Assembly (NCBI GenBank): GCA_045588345.1
Contig: JAZNDZ010000092.1
Location: 1 to 18,394 of the forward strand
Source: HGM04593 sp045588345
GTDB taxonomy: Bacteria > Bacteroidota > Bacteroidia > Bacteroidales > Bacteroidaceae
Length of the DNA stretch: 18,394 bases
Direction of reading: 5' to 3'
A model generated the notes under the pieces. It did not search any database. It was not told the DNA's origin and saw only the letters and a list, made by a program, of their open reading frames with translations. Of this stretch, positions 7,195 through 14,680 are shown in pieces. The translations under genes and the position numbers were made by a program. Every line of letters begins with the position of its first letter. Position 1 is the first letter of the stretch.

Positions 7195-8186
7195 AAGAAA
7201 TAAATAACAGCATAGTAATCTATCAGAGCGAGGATGGCAAAGTACACCTTGATGTGGTGTATAACGAGGAGACTCTGTGGCTCACTCAGCAGCAGCTTTG
7301 TGAACTGTACCAAACGAGCAAATCAAATGTAAGTGAGCATATTAAGCATATATTTGAGGATGAAGAACTAAATGAAAGTTCAGTTGTTCGGAAATTCCGA
7401 ACAACTGCCTCTGACGGTAAAACATACGAGGTAAACCACTACAACCTCGATATGATTCTTTCGCTTGGTTATCGTGTGCGTTCCATTACTGCAACACGTT
7501 TCCGCCAATGGGCTACTGAGCGATTAAAGGAGTATATCATAAAGGGCTTTACAATGGATGATGAACGCCTGAAGCAGTTGGGTGGCGGTAACTATTGGAA
7601 AGAGTTGCTCAACCGTATAAGGGATATCCGTTCATCAGAGAAGGTAATGTATCGTCAGGTGCTTGACCTTTATGCAACAGCGGTGGATTATGACCCACGT
7701 AGCGAACTTTCAATAGAGTTCTTCAAGATTGTGCAGAACAAGCTGCACTATGCAGCACACGGACACACAGCAGCCGAGGTTATTTATGAACGTGCTGATG
7801 CAGAGCAACCTTTTATGGGATTGACCACCTTTAAAGGGGAGCACCCAACGCTTGCCGATGCAAAAATAGCAAAGAACTATTTAAATGAAGACGAATTGAA
7901 GGTTTTGAATAATCTTGTATCGGGATATTTTGACTTTGCAGAGATACAGGCAATGAAACGCCGTCCAATGTATATGAGTGATTATATACAGCAACTTGAT
8001 AATATCCTTTCATCAACAGGTGAGCCTTTATTGCTGGGCGCAGGGAATGTGAGCCACAAAGCGGCAATATCAAAGGCAGAGAGCGAATATCGCAAATATG
8101 AGTTACGCACCCTTTCACCGGTTGAACAGGCCTACTTAGATACAATAAAGAAGATTGGAAAAGAGGCAAAAGAGAAGAGCAAATGA
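7191..8186 (+). CDS. RhuM family protein, 331 aa
   Basis: The sequence matches the RhuM family (named from a Salmonella SPI-3 gene) along its length: NSIVIYQSEDGKVHLDVVY near the start, LWLTQQQLCELYQTSKSNVS (29-48), HYNLDMILSLGYRVRS (83-98), TRFRQWATERLKEYIIKGF (102-120), and a C-terminal half with ADAKIAKNYLNEDELKVLNN. The LTQQQLCELYQTSKSNVSEH segment (31-50) looks like a helix-turn-helix. Its biochemical role is not established, but RhuM genes recur inside type I and type III restriction loci, usually near the nuclease gene, as here. It overlaps the AbiJ-type gene by 4 bases and is followed by an 85-base gap before res. Its GC content (about 47%) matches mod and res, so it belongs to the older restriction core rather than to the AT-rich cargo. 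Confidence 0.92.
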   Translation: MKEINNSIVIYQSEDGKVHLDVVYNEETLWLTQQQLCELYQTSKSNVSEHIKHIFEDEELNESSVVRKFRTTASDGKTYEVNHYNLDMILSLGYRVRSITATRFRQWATERLKEYIIKGFTMDDERLKQLGGGNYWKELLNRIRDIRSSEKVMYRQVLDLYATAVDYDPRSELSIEFFKIVQNKLHYAAHGHTAAEVIYERADAEQPFMGLTTFKGEHPTLADAKIAKNYLNEDELKVLNNLVSGYFDFAEIQAMKRRPMYMSDYIQQLDNILSSTGEPLLLGAGNVSHKAAISKAESEYRKYELRTLSPVEQAYLDTIKKIGKEAKEKSK

Positions 8187-8271
8187 ATTATGAAATATTG
8201 TGCAAATGAGGGCAGAGCGAACTTGATTGCTATGCCGAGCGCAGCCTATATTCTATAAAAATGGAATTTTT

Positions 8272-11200
8272 ATGAAATTCAAATTCAAAATACAACAATA
8301 TCAGACCGATGCGGTAGAGCGTACTGTTGAGGTATTTTCAGGGCAACCGTCGTATGCACCAATAAAGTACCGTATGGACCTTGGCAAACGTGAAGGAAAG
8401 TTGCAATATGTAGGTGATGATGATGCCTATTGCAATGCCAATGTAGAATTGTCCCAGACTCAACTGCTTGATAATATTCGCAAGGTGCAGGCACAAGGAG
8501 ACATAAAACTGTCAGATAAACTTCTTCCAAGTATCGGAGCGTGCAGTCTTGATATTGAAATGGAGACCGGTACGGGTAAAACCTATGTCTATATAAAGAC
8601 GATGTTCGAGTTGAACAAGCGTTATGGCTGGAGTAAATTTATCATTGTTGTTCCAAGCATAGCTATTCGTGAGGGTGTAGGCAAGAGCTTCCGAATGCTT
8701 GAAGACCATTTTATGGAGCATTATGGCAAAAAGGCCCGTTGGTTTATATATAACAGTAGCCGTTTGAAAAGCCTCGATGACTTTTCAAGTGATGCCGGCA
8801 TCAATGTTATGATTATCAATACTCAAGCCTTTGCATCATCGTTGAAAGAAGGAGCAAAGAACAAAGAGAGTAAGATTATTTACTCGAAGCGTGATGACTT
8901 TGCCAGTCGCCGTCCAATTGATGTTATTGCAGCAAACCGTCCGATTATCATTATGGATGAGCCACAGAAGATGGAGGGAGAGGCTACACAGACCGCTCTC
9001 AAACGCTTTATGCCGCTATTCATACTTAACTACTCTGCAACCCATAAGACCAAACACAACACTGTATATGCACTTGATGCACTCGATGCATATAACCATA
9101 AACTTGTGAAGAAAATTCAGGTGAAGGGCTTTGAGGTAAAGAACTTGAAAGGCGCATCGAGTTATCTCTACATTGATAGCATCATACTATCCAAGACCGA
9201 GCCGCCAATGGCTAAGATTGACCTTGAGGTGAACACAGCTACGGGAATACGGCGCAAGTCAATGAAGTTCGGAAAGGGTGATAAATTGCAAAGTGCAAGC
9301 GGACTTGCTCAGTATGATGGGTTTGAAATAACAGAAATAAATCCATATACCGATACTGTAACATTCCTAAACGGAATTACATTGCGAAAAGGCGAGGTTT
9401 TTGGTGACACCAATGAACTGGCAATGCAGCGTGTACAGATTCGTGAGACTATTGTTTCACATTTTGAAAAGGAACGCGAACTGTTTGCGCGAGGTATAAA
9501 AACGCTTTCCTTGTTCTTTATTGATGAAGTAGCCAAATACAAGAGCTATGGTGAGAATGGTGAGGTTGAGAAAGGTGTATTCTGGAAGATATTCGAAGAG
9601 GAGTACACCAACATTCTTAATGAGAACCTTTCGCTGTTCGATTCTGCATATCAGCAGTATTTGCGCCGATTCGATGTAAGCGAGATACACAATGGTTATT
9701 TCTCAATAGACAAGAAAGGACGCTCAATAAACAGTGAGGTAAAGCGTGGTAAGGATACTTCAGACGATATTTCGGCATACGACCTTATCCTAAAAAACAA
9801 AGAACGCTTGCTGAGTTTTGATGAGCCTACACGATTCATCTTCTCGCACTCGGCATTGCGTGAAGGTTGGGATAATCCAAATGTATTCCAGATATGTACA
9901 CTTAGACACGCTAATTCAGAAACAGCCAAACGTCAGGAAGTTGGTCGCGGTCTCCGTATCTGTGTTGATGCGAATGGTAATCGTATGGACTTTGAGACAT
10001 TGGGCGAAAGCGTACACGAATTGAATAAGCTAACCGTTATTGCCAATGAAAGCTATAGCTCATTTGTTAAGGATTTGCAAGACAAAACGCGAGAAGCATT
10101 ACGTGACCGTCCGACCAAAGCAGATGAATCATATTTCACGGGTAAACTTGTATTCTTGGGCGACGAAAAGCACGCTATAACCGCCGATGAGGCAAATTCT
10201 ATACGTGCATACCTTTGGGAGAACGATTATATCGATGACAAAGGGCAAGTTACAGAGTTGTACAAAAGTGATTTGGCAGTAGGCAACCTTGCCCCAATGT
10301 CCCGTAAAATGGCTCCGATGGCAGATGGTATTCAGTTGCTTATTCGTGCATTGTACGATGAATCTGTAGCTATTGACAATATGTTTGAGGATGGAAATGC
10401 TACAGTCATTAAAGAAAACAAACTTAACGATAACTTTTCAAAAACTGAATTCCAGGCACTTTGGAAAGAGATTAACCATAAATATGCCTACACCGTTCAT
10501 TACAATAGCAATGAGCTAATCGAAAAGGCTGCTATAAGCATCAATGCAAGTCTTGAAGTGAATAAACTTCGCTATGTAGTAGTAACCGGTGAACAAGACA
10601 GTGTAGATGCATTCGGTAACACAACTTCTACATCAAAGCAAGTCGCTACCGTTTCAACTTCTACCGTAAAATACGACCTTGTTGGAGAAATAGCAAAAGG
10701 TGCAACTTTGACACGTAGAACAGTTGTAGAGATATTGAAGAAACTGAGAGGTGAGAAGTTAGTAATGTTCCAAAATAACCCTGAAGAGTTTATCCGCAAT
10801 GTAGTTAAACTCATTAAGGAGCAGAAGGCTACAATGATTGTAGAGCATATATCATATAATCTTATTGAGGGGAAATATGATAGTACAATCTTTACTCAAG
10901 AAAAGCACTCGCAAAAGATAGACAAGGCTTATTCGGCACAAAAACATATTATGGACTATGTGTTCAGCGATTCGGATGGTGAACGCAAATTTGCAGAAGC
11001 ACTTGACGGAGCTACAGAAGTTTGTGTATATGCAAAACTGCCTCGTTCATTCCAAATACCTACACCTGTCGGTAACTACGCTCCCGATTGGGCTATTGCA
11101 TTCAATAAAGGAACAGTAAAGCATATCTTCTTTGTTGCAGAAACCAAAGGCTCTTTGGATTCTATGGAGCTTAGAGGTGTTGAGAAAGCTAAAATTGCTT

Positions 11201-11298
11201 GTGCCCGCAAACTTTTCAATGACATATCTACTATTAATGTGCGTTATGGCGCAGTAGCCTCGTATGAGGATTTGTTGAATAAGGTACAAGGAGTATGA
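8272..11298 (+). CDS. res: Type III restriction endonuclease subunit (Res), 1008 aa
   Basis: Res is the ATP-dependent helicase-nuclease that, complexed with Mod, cuts unmodified DNA. Visible superfamily 2 motifs are TGTGKT (Walker A, about 99-104), MDEPQK (motif II, 228-233), NYSATH (motif III, 253-258), SHSALREGWDNP (about 525-536) and RQEVGRGLR (motif VI, 554-562). The C-terminal nuclease shows PDWAIAF (938-944) and FVAETKG (954-960), a PD-x(n)-E-x-K type site, so the enzyme appears complete and active. Length is close to EcoP15I Res (about 970 aa). The ATG at 8272 is preferred because it begins MKFKFKIQQYQTDAVERTV, the usual family N-terminus. The frame extends upstream to a TTG at 8227, but those 15 residues look non-coding. 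The start lies behind an AT-rich stretch without a clear Shine-Dalgarno. The stop overlaps the next gene as ATGA. Confidence 0.96.
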   Translation: MKFKFKIQQYQTDAVERTVEVFSGQPSYAPIKYRMDLGKREGKLQYVGDDDAYCNANVELSQTQLLDNIRKVQAQGDIKLSDKLLPSIGACSLDIEMETGTGKTYVYIKTMFELNKRYGWSKFIIVVPSIAIREGVGKSFRMLEDHFMEHYGKKARWFIYNSSRLKSLDDFSSDAGINVMIINTQAFASSLKEGAKNKESKIIYSKRDDFASRRPIDVIAANRPIIIMDEPQKMEGEATQTALKRFMPLFILNYSATHKTKHNTVYALDALDAYNHKLVKKIQVKGFEVKNLKGASSYLYIDSIILSKTEPPMAKIDLEVNTATGIRRKSMKFGKGDKLQSASGLAQYDGFEITEINPYTDTVTFLNGITLRKGEVFGDTNELAMQRVQIRETIVSHFEKERELFARGIKTLSLFFIDEVAKYKSYGENGEVEKGVFWKIFEEEYTNILNENLSLFDSAYQQYLRRFDVSEIHNGYFSIDKKGRSINSEVKRGKDTSDDISAYDLILKNKERLLSFDEPTRFIFSHSALREGWDNPNVFQICTLRHANSETAKRQEVGRGLRICVDANGNRMDFETLGESVHELNKLTVIANESYSSFVKDLQDKTREALRDRPTKADESYFTGKLVFLGDEKHAITADEANSIRAYLWENDYIDDKGQVTELYKSDLAVGNLAPMSRKMAPMADGIQLLIRALYDESVAIDNMFEDGNATVIKENKLNDNFSKTEFQALWKEINHKYAYTVHYNSNELIEKAAISINASLEVNKLRYVVVTGEQDSVDAFGNTTSTSKQVATVSTSTVKYDLVGEIAKGATLTRRTVVEILKKLRGEKLVMFQNNPEEFIRNVVKLIKEQKATMIVEHISYNLIEGKYDSTIFTQEKHSQKIDKAYSAQKHIMDYVFSDSDGERKFAEALDGATEVCVYAKLPRSFQIPTPVGNYAPDWAIAFNKGTVKHIFFVAETKGSLDSMELRGVEKAKIACARKLFNDISTINVRYGAVASYEDLLNKVQGV

Positions 11299-12086
11299 AA
11301 GCAAATAAACTGTATAAATACTTAGATGTAGATGGAGGTCTGACAATGTTGTCAAACAGTAATATACAGTTTACTAATGCAACAAAATTGAATGACCCTT
11401 TTGATTGCCATCCAAGTTTAATAGACTTTTCAAATGTTCCTGATGAACGAATGAGGGCTTGGGGAAAAGATTTAGTAATGAAGGCGGAATCTGGCCAGTT
11501 TGAACAGCGCAGGAATAATACTTGGCTATGTAGTTTGTCAAAAGTTAATAATTCTCTTTTAATGTGGAGCTATTACTGTAATCACCGAGGAATCTGTATT
11601 GGTTTGAATATGGAGTGTGCTAGAAAATATCTTTCTAATATTTTGTGTGTTAATTTTATAGGGGCTATAGAAATGGATATTCAATATAAGGAAATAATAA
11701 ATAGACCCGATTATTTTCATACTTACGAGGACTATTTCCGTTATCAACTATCCACAAAGGCTAAAGAATGGGAGCACGAAAAGGAAGTACGTTTGTTATT
11801 GATTAGTCCGATTCCTGCTATTGTTCCGAATCACTCAGGTTTGGTATCAATGGCTTTGCCTTATGAACCTAAAGATAAAACGAAGGCTATTGATTGGAAA
11901 GAAGCAAGGGCCTATCGTAAGATAGGAGGTGAATGTTTCGATTCGGTTTATTTAGGAGTGAATATAGATGAAGATAAACGAAGCCAAATAATTGAAGCGG
12001 CCAAGAAACTAAATCCTGATATCAAGATATATCAAATGAGAGTAGATGCAGATGCTTTCAGGTTGCAACCTGAACAAATACATTAA
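11295..12086 (+). CDS. DUF2971 domain-containing protein, 263 aa
   Basis: The protein matches DUF2971: LYKYL near the start (6-10), FTNATKLNDPFDCH (26-39), WLCSLSKVNNSLLMWSYY (77-94), HRGICIGLN (97-105), WEHEKEVRLLL (159-169) and SVYLGVNI near the C-terminus. The function of the family is unknown, although members often occur in phage and defence islands. No signal peptide or membrane helix is visible. The start codon overlaps the res stop (ATGA), so it is translationally coupled to res and is the last gene of the operon, 49 bases before a strong terminator hairpin. It is AT-rich (11641-11700 about 23% GC), unlike res, and therefore looks like another accessory gene added at the operon end. 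Confidence 0.88.
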   Translation: MKANKLYKYLDVDGGLTMLSNSNIQFTNATKLNDPFDCHPSLIDFSNVPDERMRAWGKDLVMKAESGQFEQRRNNTWLCSLSKVNNSLLMWSYYCNHRGICIGLNMECARKYLSNILCVNFIGAIEMDIQYKEIINRPDYFHTYEDYFRYQLSTKAKEWEHEKEVRLLLISPIPAIVPNHSGLVSMALPYEPKDKTKAIDWKEARAYRKIGGECFDSVYLGVNIDEDKRSQIIEAAKKLNPDIKIYQMRVDADAFRLQPEQIH

Positions 12087-12135
12087 TTCGCGAAACGGTA
12101 TTGTGTGTTGTTGATATAATCTAAATTACAATATT

Positions 12136-12168
12136 AGCCCTGACGCAATTTTGCGTTGGGGCTTTTTT
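12136..12168 (+). terminator. Rho-independent terminator of the defence operon
   Basis: A hairpin with arms AGCCCTGACGCAA and TTGCGTTGGGGCT (two G-U pairs, two-base loop) is followed directly by TTTTTT. It lies 49 bases downstream of the DUF2971 stop and is the only strong intrinsic terminator seen for the operon. Confidence 0.9.
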
Positions 12169-12293
12169 ATGCCTCCCTCTTCAGTCAATAACTGCCGATG
12201 TGCAATGTGCCACTGCTTGCCAAATTTAACACATTCCGTTAACAATCATAATCAAATTTCATTTTTTATAAAAAACCACATCTTTTAACAAAT

Positions 12294-12325
12294 ATAACGG
12301 CCTGTTGCGCGCAACAGGCCGTTAT
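12294..12325 (-). terminator. 32-bp perfect palindrome downstream of the C1 peptidase gene
   Basis: The arms ATAACGGCCTGTTGCG and CGCAACAGGCCGTTAT are perfect inverted repeats without a spacer. The position, 24 bases past the - strand peptidase stop, fits a transcription terminator for that gene. The following U-tract is only moderate on the - strand (ATTTGTTAAAAG), so the hairpin may work mainly as an RNA-end stabiliser or as a bidirectional barrier with the + strand terminator at 12,136. Confidence 0.75.
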
Positions 12326-12349
12326 TATGCTATAAATTATCTGCAATTA

Positions 12350-13543
12350 TTACTTGATACCGAGTTTCTTGCGGATATCCTTGGGGATTGCATTCTTGTG
12401 AACAACAATGTTCATTGTCTTATAGCGTGCAAATGCCTTTGAAGCATACCAGATGCCTTTATAGTCACCGGCCTCGCCCCAAGAGTTCTTCACCATGTAG
12501 TACTCTACACCGTCCTTATCCTTTGCGATACCGAAAATCTGCATACCGTGGTCATCGGTTGTCTCCCAATTGTCATAAGCAATCTGACGTTCCTCCTGTG
12601 TACACCACTTTTCAGCCGATGGCTTTGGAGTATTCTTCTTCTCCTCCTCGCTCAGTTTGAGCCATTTTGCCATATCAGAGCCTTCAAGATCGGTTTTCTT
12701 TGCATTATCAGGCATTGTAGCCTTGCCATGGCGGTTGAAACCGGCCTCGCTCACGTCGCTGCCCCAAGCAATTGTATAACCCTCCATGATAGCATTGTCG
12801 AATACCTGCATGAACTCGTCGATAGGAAGGTTGTATGACTGTGCCCAACGCCAGTTGTCCTGAATCTCAAGAACGAATGGCTTGTAGAAAGGGTGATGTG
12901 TATATGAGGTCAATGAGATGTAATCCTCTGCCTTAAGACCTAATGACTCATAGAAAGACTTTGGAGTGTACTCTTTGCCGTTGTATGTAAACTTTTCGGG
13001 GCGCTCGCCAAGATAGATGTCATGAACAGCCTCTATTGTCTTCTTCCACAATGGCTGACCATCGGGACTTACCTGCAGACTGCGGTGCTTGCCCTTGGCA
13101 ATGGCAGCAACAACAGCATCACTGACTGCTGAGAGTTCATTGTGAACGCTCAGTTCCTTGCCGTACATTACACCCGGGCGCATTTCAGCCTCAGGAACAA
13201 GACCGAATGTCTCCATACCATAGATTACATCGTAGAAAGAACCGCCCTGCGAGAAAGAGATGTCGCCGTGAGTGCGGACAGCCTTGTCGGCACGGTCGAG
13301 ATAGGTATTGTGCACGATGAACATCTCGGAGAAGTCGTACTCACCCTTGCCCATGCGCAGCAACTCAGACTCGATGAATGCGAGTGACGAGTAGCACCAG
13401 CATGTACCTGCCTGGTTCTGGTTCTTTATACTTGTAATGGGGTTCTCTTTTACCACAGTGAATTCAGGAGCCTCCTGTTTTTCCTGTGCAAATGCGCCAA
13501 GGCCTACAAATGCCAGCGCTGCAAACAAAATAGATTTCTTCAT
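12350..13543 (-). CDS. Secreted C1-family cysteine peptidase (bleomycin hydrolase / aminopeptidase C-like), 397 aa
   Basis: This is a papain-superfamily peptidase of the C1B (PepC/bleomycin hydrolase) type. An N-terminal signal peptide is clear: MKKS, a hydrophobic core, and likely cleavage after AFA (residue 19), so the enzyme acts in the periplasm or outside. NQNQAGTCWCYSS (41-53) carries the oxyanion Gln42 and catalytic Cys48. DDHGMQIFGIA (331 on) gives His332, and VKNSWG (351 on) gives Asn353. All catalytic residues are present. Length is near that of PepC enzymes (about 440 aa) but slightly shorter, and secretion differs from the cytosolic PepC of lactic acid bacteria. The likely role is trimming of peptides. 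It lies 39 bases downstream of recA on the same strand, so read-through from recA is possible, although no functional link is obvious. Confidence 0.93.
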   Translation of the reverse strand: MKKSILFAALAFVGLGAFAQEKQEAPEFTVVKENPITSIKNQNQAGTCWCYSSLAFIESELLRMGKGEYDFSEMFIVHNTYLDRADKAVRTHGDISFSQGGSFYDVIYGMETFGLVPEAEMRPGVMYGKELSVHNELSAVSDAVVAAIAKGKHRSLQVSPDGQPLWKKTIEAVHDIYLGERPEKFTYNGKEYTPKSFYESLGLKAEDYISLTSYTHHPFYKPFVLEIQDNWRWAQSYNLPIDEFMQVFDNAIMEGYTIAWGSDVSEAGFNRHGKATMPDNAKKTDLEGSDMAKWLKLSEEEKKNTPKPSAEKWCTQEERQIAYDNWETTDDHGMQIFGIAKDKDGVEYYMVKNSWGEAGDYKGIWYASKAFARYKTMNIVVHKNAIPKDIRKKLGIK

Positions 13544-13582
13544 AGTATTCTAATAAACTGTTAATAATTCAAAAGTGCATTC

Positions 13583-14620
13583 TTACTGGGCACATTCATC
13601 GGCATTGCCTTTCATTGCCTCGGCTATCTTCATCTCAAGTTCCTCGGCAAGTTCGGGATTGTCGGCAATGAGAGCCTTTGTGCGGTCGCGCCCCTGTGCC
13701 AGTTTGGTGTCGTTGTAACTGAAGAACGAACCGCTCTTCTTTATTACGCCGTACTGCACGCCAAGGTCTACGATTTCGCCTGTGCGAGAGATACCCTCGC
13801 CGAACATAATGTCGAACTCTGCCTTGCGGAACGGAGGTGCAACCTTGTTCTTGACAACCTTTACACGAACCTGGTTACCGATAGCTTCTTCGCCATCCTT
13901 CAGTTGACTCACGCGACGTATATCAAGACGTACCGATGCATAGAACTTGAGGGCGTTACCGCCGGTTGTGGTCTCGGGGTTGCCGAACATGATACCGATT
14001 TTCTCGCGCAACTGGTTGATGAAGATACATGTGGTCTTTGTCTTGCTTATGGCCGAAGTGAGCTTACGAAGCGCCTGTGACATGAGACGTGCCTGCAGGC
14101 CTACTTTGTTGTCGCCCATTTCGCCTTCGATTTCGGCCTTTGGAGTGAGCGCTGCAACAGAGTCTATGACAATAATGTCGATAGCCGATGAACGGATAAG
14201 TTGCTCTGCAATCTCAAGCGCTTGTTCGCCGCAATCGGGCTGAGAAATCAGAAGGTTGTCGATATCGACACCCAATTTCTGTGCATAGAAACGGTCAAAA
14301 GCATGCTCTGCATCGATAATGGCTGCAATACCGCCCATTTTCTGTGCCTCGGCAATTGCATGGATTGCCAGAGTTGTCTTACCCGATGACTCGGGACCAT
14401 ATATTTCGATTATTCGGCCACGCGGGAAACCGCCCACACCAAGAGCTGCGTTAAGACCTACAGAACCTGTAGGAATAACCTCAACCTCTTCGAAGTTGTC
14501 GTCACCGAGTTTCATGATAGAACCCTTGCCAAAGTTCTTTTCTATCTTGTCCATTGCAGCCTGCAAGGCGCGCAGTTTCTCACTGCCTGCAATGTTTTCC
14601 AATTCTTCTTTCTTTGCCAT
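13583..14620 (-). CDS. recA: Recombinase RecA, 345 aa
   Basis: RecA forms ATP-dependent filaments on single-stranded DNA, drives homologous strand exchange, and takes part in DNA-damage responses. Residues visible are the Walker A GPESSGKT (75-82), the IIVIDSVAALTPKAE segment (Walker B), FINQLREKIGIMFG (loop L1), and PETTTGGNALKFYASVRLDI (loop L2 region). Length and sequence are full and typical, with the short acidic C-terminus of many Bacteroidetes. The start at 14620 begins MAKKEELENI, a normal RecA N-terminus. An unusual 9-bp tandem repeat lies between 9 and 39 bases upstream of the start codon. The gene lies 60 bases downstream of the saccharopine-dehydrogenase-family gene and just before the secreted C1 peptidase, all on the same strand. 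Confidence 0.98.
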   Translation of the reverse strand: MAKKEELENIAGSEKLRALQAAMDKIEKNFGKGSIMKLGDDNFEEVEVIPTGSVGLNAALGVGGFPRGRIIEIYGPESSGKTTLAIHAIAEAQKMGGIAAIIDAEHAFDRFYAQKLGVDIDNLLISQPDCGEQALEIAEQLIRSSAIDIIVIDSVAALTPKAEIEGEMGDNKVGLQARLMSQALRKLTSAISKTKTTCIFINQLREKIGIMFGNPETTTGGNALKFYASVRLDIRRVSQLKDGEEAIGNQVRVKVVKNKVAPPFRKAEFDIMFGEGISRTGEIVDLGVQYGVIKKSGSFFSYNDTKLAQGRDRTKALIADNPELAEELEMKIAEAMKGNADECAQ

Positions 14621-14628
14621 TTATTTTT

Positions 14629-14659
14629 TAAGATTACTAAGGTAACTAAGATTACTAAG
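14629..14659 (-). repeat. 9-bp tandem repeat in the recA leader
   Basis: On the - strand the sequence reads CTTAGTAAT, CTTAGTTAC, CTTAGTAAT, CTTA: three full copies of a 9-bp unit plus four bases, ending 8 bases before the recA ATG. It lies in the 60-base gap between the saccharopine-dehydrogenase-family gene and recA. It could be a regulator binding array or simply a microsatellite. No known recA operator of this form is recalled. Confidence 0.85.
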
Positions 14660-14680
14660 ATAATTATGTTGGCGCAAGGA

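Noticed and set aside
8227..8271. TTG-initiated N-terminal extension of Res
   Set aside because: The 15 extra residues do not resemble Res N-termini, and the ATG at 8272 gives the standard family start.
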